A DNA stretch of 17,505 nucleotides, taken from assembly GCA_946404705.1 (NCBI GenBank), contig CAMJES010000015.1:1-17505 (forward strand), read 5' to 3'. Every line of letters starts with the position of its first letter. The first letter of the stretch is position 1. Below, in pieces: positions 15,782 through 17,505 of this stretch. The notes under the pieces are model-generated. The model did not search any database, had not been told where the DNA came from, and saw nothing but the letters and a program-made list of their open reading frames with translations. A program made the position numbers and the translations under genes. The DNA is from an uncultured Ruminococcus sp. (GTDB taxonomy: Bacteria > Bacillota > Clostridia > Oscillospirales > Ruminococcaceae).

Positions 15782-17227
15782 TTACTTTTCAACCGGTGTG
15801 CAGAGAACACGAACCTTCGGCAGCTTCTTGAGTGTGTAATAGTAGTTTACATCCCAGTCATCGCCCTGTGTGCTGTCGTTTTCGCCGCTTGCAGGAGGTG
15901 CAAAAAGCTTTAACGTCATATCAGCTGCGCCGTCAAGCGGCTTCTCAAAGAATGCACCCATAAGGTCAATTGTTCGAGCCTTGGGCGACTTATAGAACCA
16001 CTTGCCGTTTATTTCAAGCATATAGTTTCCGTCATCGCTTTCATCAAATACAACCTCGCAGAAGTGCGGATTGCTGTCAAAATGAACTGGTATCGCAATG
16101 CCCTCAGCGTCCTCCGAGCCGCCCCATCTGAGCGTAACGGGAAGTGTTATTTCGTCATTCTGCTTCATTTCGGGGCTGAAAAGCTCGCTGTGTATTATTT
16201 CTTTGTATGTTTTCATAAGCGGCTGTTCAATGCCGACCTCGGGATTGTTAGGGTCTTCGATTTCAAGTCCGAGTCTTCCGCGGTCACGGAACTGATACAT
16301 TGTAAAACCGCTGAACCAGTCGGGCTGTTCCTTTTTAAGTATATCGCAGAAATCCTGAACCATCTTCGCCTGATCGTAAGGGCCTGTTACATCACCGTCA
16401 GCGTTGAATTCAGCCATTGTCATAGGCTTGCCCTCGCCGCCGTTGAGGAACTTGAAACGCTCGTAGCTGAGCTTTGTTAGATGATAGGTATCCTCAACCT
16501 TGCTGCGTGAGTGGGAGGTTCCGCCGGGTTCAGCAACATCGAAAGGCCAGCCCCAATGGAGCGCCATATACTTATCGACCGACCATACATCGGCTGCAGG
16601 AATACATTGTGCAAATTCCTTTTCCATTTCCATTTCTTCGCCGTTTTCGGGATGCTCAATTCCGCCGATGCACATAACTGTTTTGACATTCGGTGCATAT
16701 TCGTGGATTATATTGGAGAAATGTACAAAGAACTCTGCAACCTTTTCATAAGTAGCTCTCTTGTTGAACGAGAACCAGTTGCCAGTTGCTTCGTGGTTGA
16801 TTCTGAGGAACATTCTTCCGAAAGGACGAAGATCCTTTGCAATTGCGATAAGCTGTTCGTCCGAAACGTTAGGGTCAACGGTAAGCGTGAGGTTTACGTC
16901 CTGTCCGTGACGGCGTACATCGCGCATAAATGTGAACGGTTCGCCCTTTGTATCACCCTCAAGTCCGCCCTTGTATGTGAAATAATCATCGTATGGATAA
17001 TCCCATTGGAAAGAAATTTCCGCGTCCTTCATTACCTCGGAAATTCTTCCGGGGAATTCCTTATCAAGCGGATAATAGCAATACATCAACGAAACAGCTC
17101 TGTGCGGTCTGCCAAGCTTATTAATAATATAATCCTGATTTACATATTCTCCTCTTTCCGAACCGTCGCCAAGGTCAACCGCATACTTAGCTGCGCCCAT
17201 GTGAACGCCGTAAATTTTGTCAGCCAT
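15782..17227 (-). CDS. GH26-like glycoside hydrolase, cytoplasmic, with extra C-terminal domain
   Basis: The 481-residue protein looks like a clan GH-A (beta/alpha)8 glycosidase. FLRINHEATGNWFSFN (140-155) resembles the GH26 acid/base motif HExxGxWFxW, giving E146 as likely proton donor. KPMTMAEFNADG (267-278) at the end of a later strand gives E273 as the likely nucleophile. Other aromatic-rich strand ends are CYYPLD, FQWDYPYDDYFTY, DKYMALHWGWPFD and FTMYQFRD. Residues about 351-481 form a separate, apparently beta-rich domain that I cannot name. There is no signal peptide, so it should act in the cytoplasm on imported oligosaccharides, perhaps manno-oligosaccharides. ATG 17227 follows GGGAGG (minus strand, 17240-17235). 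A LacI-type operator lies upstream. Glycosidase is likely; the exact family and substrate are uncertain. Confidence 0.8.
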   Translation of the reverse strand: MADKIYGVHMGAAKYAVDLGDGSERGEYVNQDYIINKLGRPHRAVSLMYCYYPLDKEFPGRISEVMKDAEISFQWDYPYDDYFTYKGGLEGDTKGEPFTFMRDVRRHGQDVNLTLTVDPNVSDEQLIAIAKDLRPFGRMFLRINHEATGNWFSFNKRATYEKVAEFFVHFSNIIHEYAPNVKTVMCIGGIEHPENGEEMEMEKEFAQCIPAADVWSVDKYMALHWGWPFDVAEPGGTSHSRSKVEDTYHLTKLSYERFKFLNGGEGKPMTMAEFNADGDVTGPYDQAKMVQDFCDILKKEQPDWFSGFTMYQFRDRGRLGLEIEDPNNPEVGIEQPLMKTYKEIIHSELFSPEMKQNDEITLPVTLRWGGSEDAEGIAIPVHFDSNPHFCEVVFDESDDGNYMLEINGKWFYKSPKARTIDLMGAFFEKPLDGAADMTLKLFAPPASGENDSTQGDDWDVNYYYTLKKLPKVRVLCTPVEK

Positions 17228-17267
17228 GATTTATCCTCCCAATATATATATATACAAATTCATTCTA

Positions 17268-17287
17268 AGTTGAAAACGTTTTCAACT
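17268..17287. promoter_or_regulatory. 20-bp perfect palindrome, LacI/CcpA-type operator
   Basis: AGTTGAAAACGTTTTCAACT is a perfect 20-bp inverted repeat with the central CG typical of LacI-family operators. Its core TGAAAACGTTTTCA also fits the catabolite-responsive element (cre) consensus. It begins about 10 bases past the -10 of the minus-strand promoter, near the predicted +1, a good place for a repressor block. The regulator could be CcpA or a sugar-specific LacI member; none is encoded in the window. Confidence 0.88.
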
Positions 17288-17297
17288 CTTTTACTTT

Positions 17298-17326
17298 ATG
17301 ATACAACATTTACAAAGAAAATGCAA
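17298..17326 (-). promoter_or_regulatory. Promoter of the glycosidase gene
   Basis: On the minus strand TTGCAT (17326-17321) and TATCAT (17303-17298) are separated by exactly 17 bases. Transcription would start near 17291, just before the 20-bp operator, leaving a leader of about 65 nt that contains an AT dinucleotide run (17242-17254) and the ribosome site. The hexamers are each one or two bases from consensus. Confidence 0.7.
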
Positions 17327-17381
17327 GGGATATTTAAAAATTTACGTTTTGTACAAAATTATAAACAAGTTTTCGAAAAAA

Positions 17382-17418
17382 AAAAGCATGAGAAGACCAA
17401 TTTGTTTCTCATGCTTTT
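17382..17418. terminator. Bidirectional terminator upstream of the glycosidase promoter
   Basis: AAAAGCATGAGAA (17382-17394) pairs perfectly with TTCTCATGCTTTT (17406-17418) around an 11-base loop, with extra A to the left. It can terminate either direction and probably ends a gene lying beyond the right edge of the window, isolating the glycosidase promoter. Confidence 0.85.
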
Positions 17419-17451
17419 ATTCTCTCATATAAATGGGAATTTGTCGCAAAT

Positions 17452-17505
17452 TGTAGGGGCGGATTCTATATCCGCCCGATTCACGGAATATCGTTACACG
17501 GGCGG
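17452..17505. repeat. GC-rich inverted-repeat element, cut by window end
   Basis: GGGCGGAT (17457-17464) pairs with ATCCGCCC (17470-17477) around TCTAT, preceded by TGTAG. A second GGGCGG-containing segment (ACACGGGCGG, 17496-17505) begins at the edge and probably opens another arm. The sequence is far more GC-rich than the AT-rich spacer around it. It resembles the short palindromic intergenic repeats with GGGCGG/CCGCCC arms that I recall from Ruminococcus and related genomes. The hairpin is seen; the repeat-family identity is from memory. Confidence 0.6.

Noticed and set aside
17242..17254. AT dinucleotide run in the glycosidase leader
   Set aside because: Short and common in AT-rich spacers; I see no function, though its length could vary between strains.

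Overview
The window looks like the end of a draft contig from a gut or rumen member of the Clostridia, most like Ruminococcus/Oscillospiraceae. Reasons: strong AGGAGG-type ribosome sites, an oxygen-sensitive pyruvate formate-lyase, a PyrR-attenuated pyr operon with an NAD-type dihydroorotate dehydrogenase (PyrK-PyrD), a cytoplasmic GH26-like glycosidase and a lipoprotein with a Thr/Ser/Glu-rich linker. The genus is an inference from gene style. Bases 1-46 are not biological: they match the Illumina P5/TruSeq read-1 adapter, so the contig edge is contaminated.

Layout. (1) 47-2573: pflB, lacking its N-terminal third, and pflA, its radical-SAM activase, with an intrinsic terminator between them and another after pflA. 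(2) 2736-3464: a putative lipoprotein of unknown function. (3) 3537-14522: a large pyrimidine operon. It has a near-consensus promoter and a complete PyrR attenuator (PyrR-binding loop, antiterminator, terminator), then pyrR, pyrC, pyrF, carA, carB, an unknown four-helix membrane protein, pyrK, pyrD and an EamA-type transporter. Spacing is tight and stops and starts often overlap. (4) 14541-15680, minus strand: an AI-2E/PerM-family membrane protein, convergent with the transporter and sharing a 16-bp bidirectional terminator that lies inside both gene ends. (5) 15782-17227, minus strand: a GH26-like (beta/alpha)8 glycosidase with no signal peptide, controlled by a promoter and a perfect 20-bp LacI/CcpA-type palindrome. 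(6) 17228-17505: this regulatory region, another bidirectional terminator and the start of a GC-rich inverted repeat cut by the window end.

How the genes work together. carAB, pyrC, pyrK/pyrD and pyrF supply five of the steps from bicarbonate and glutamine to UMP. Aspartate carbamoyltransferase (pyrB) and orotate phosphoribosyltransferase (pyrE) are absent and must lie elsewhere. PyrR senses UMP/UTP and should terminate the leader transcript when pyrimidines are plentiful. The two membrane proteins in this operon are its least explained parts. The rest of the window is ordinary fermentative and carbohydrate metabolism. I found no CRISPR array, tRNA, rRNA, transposase or phage gene.
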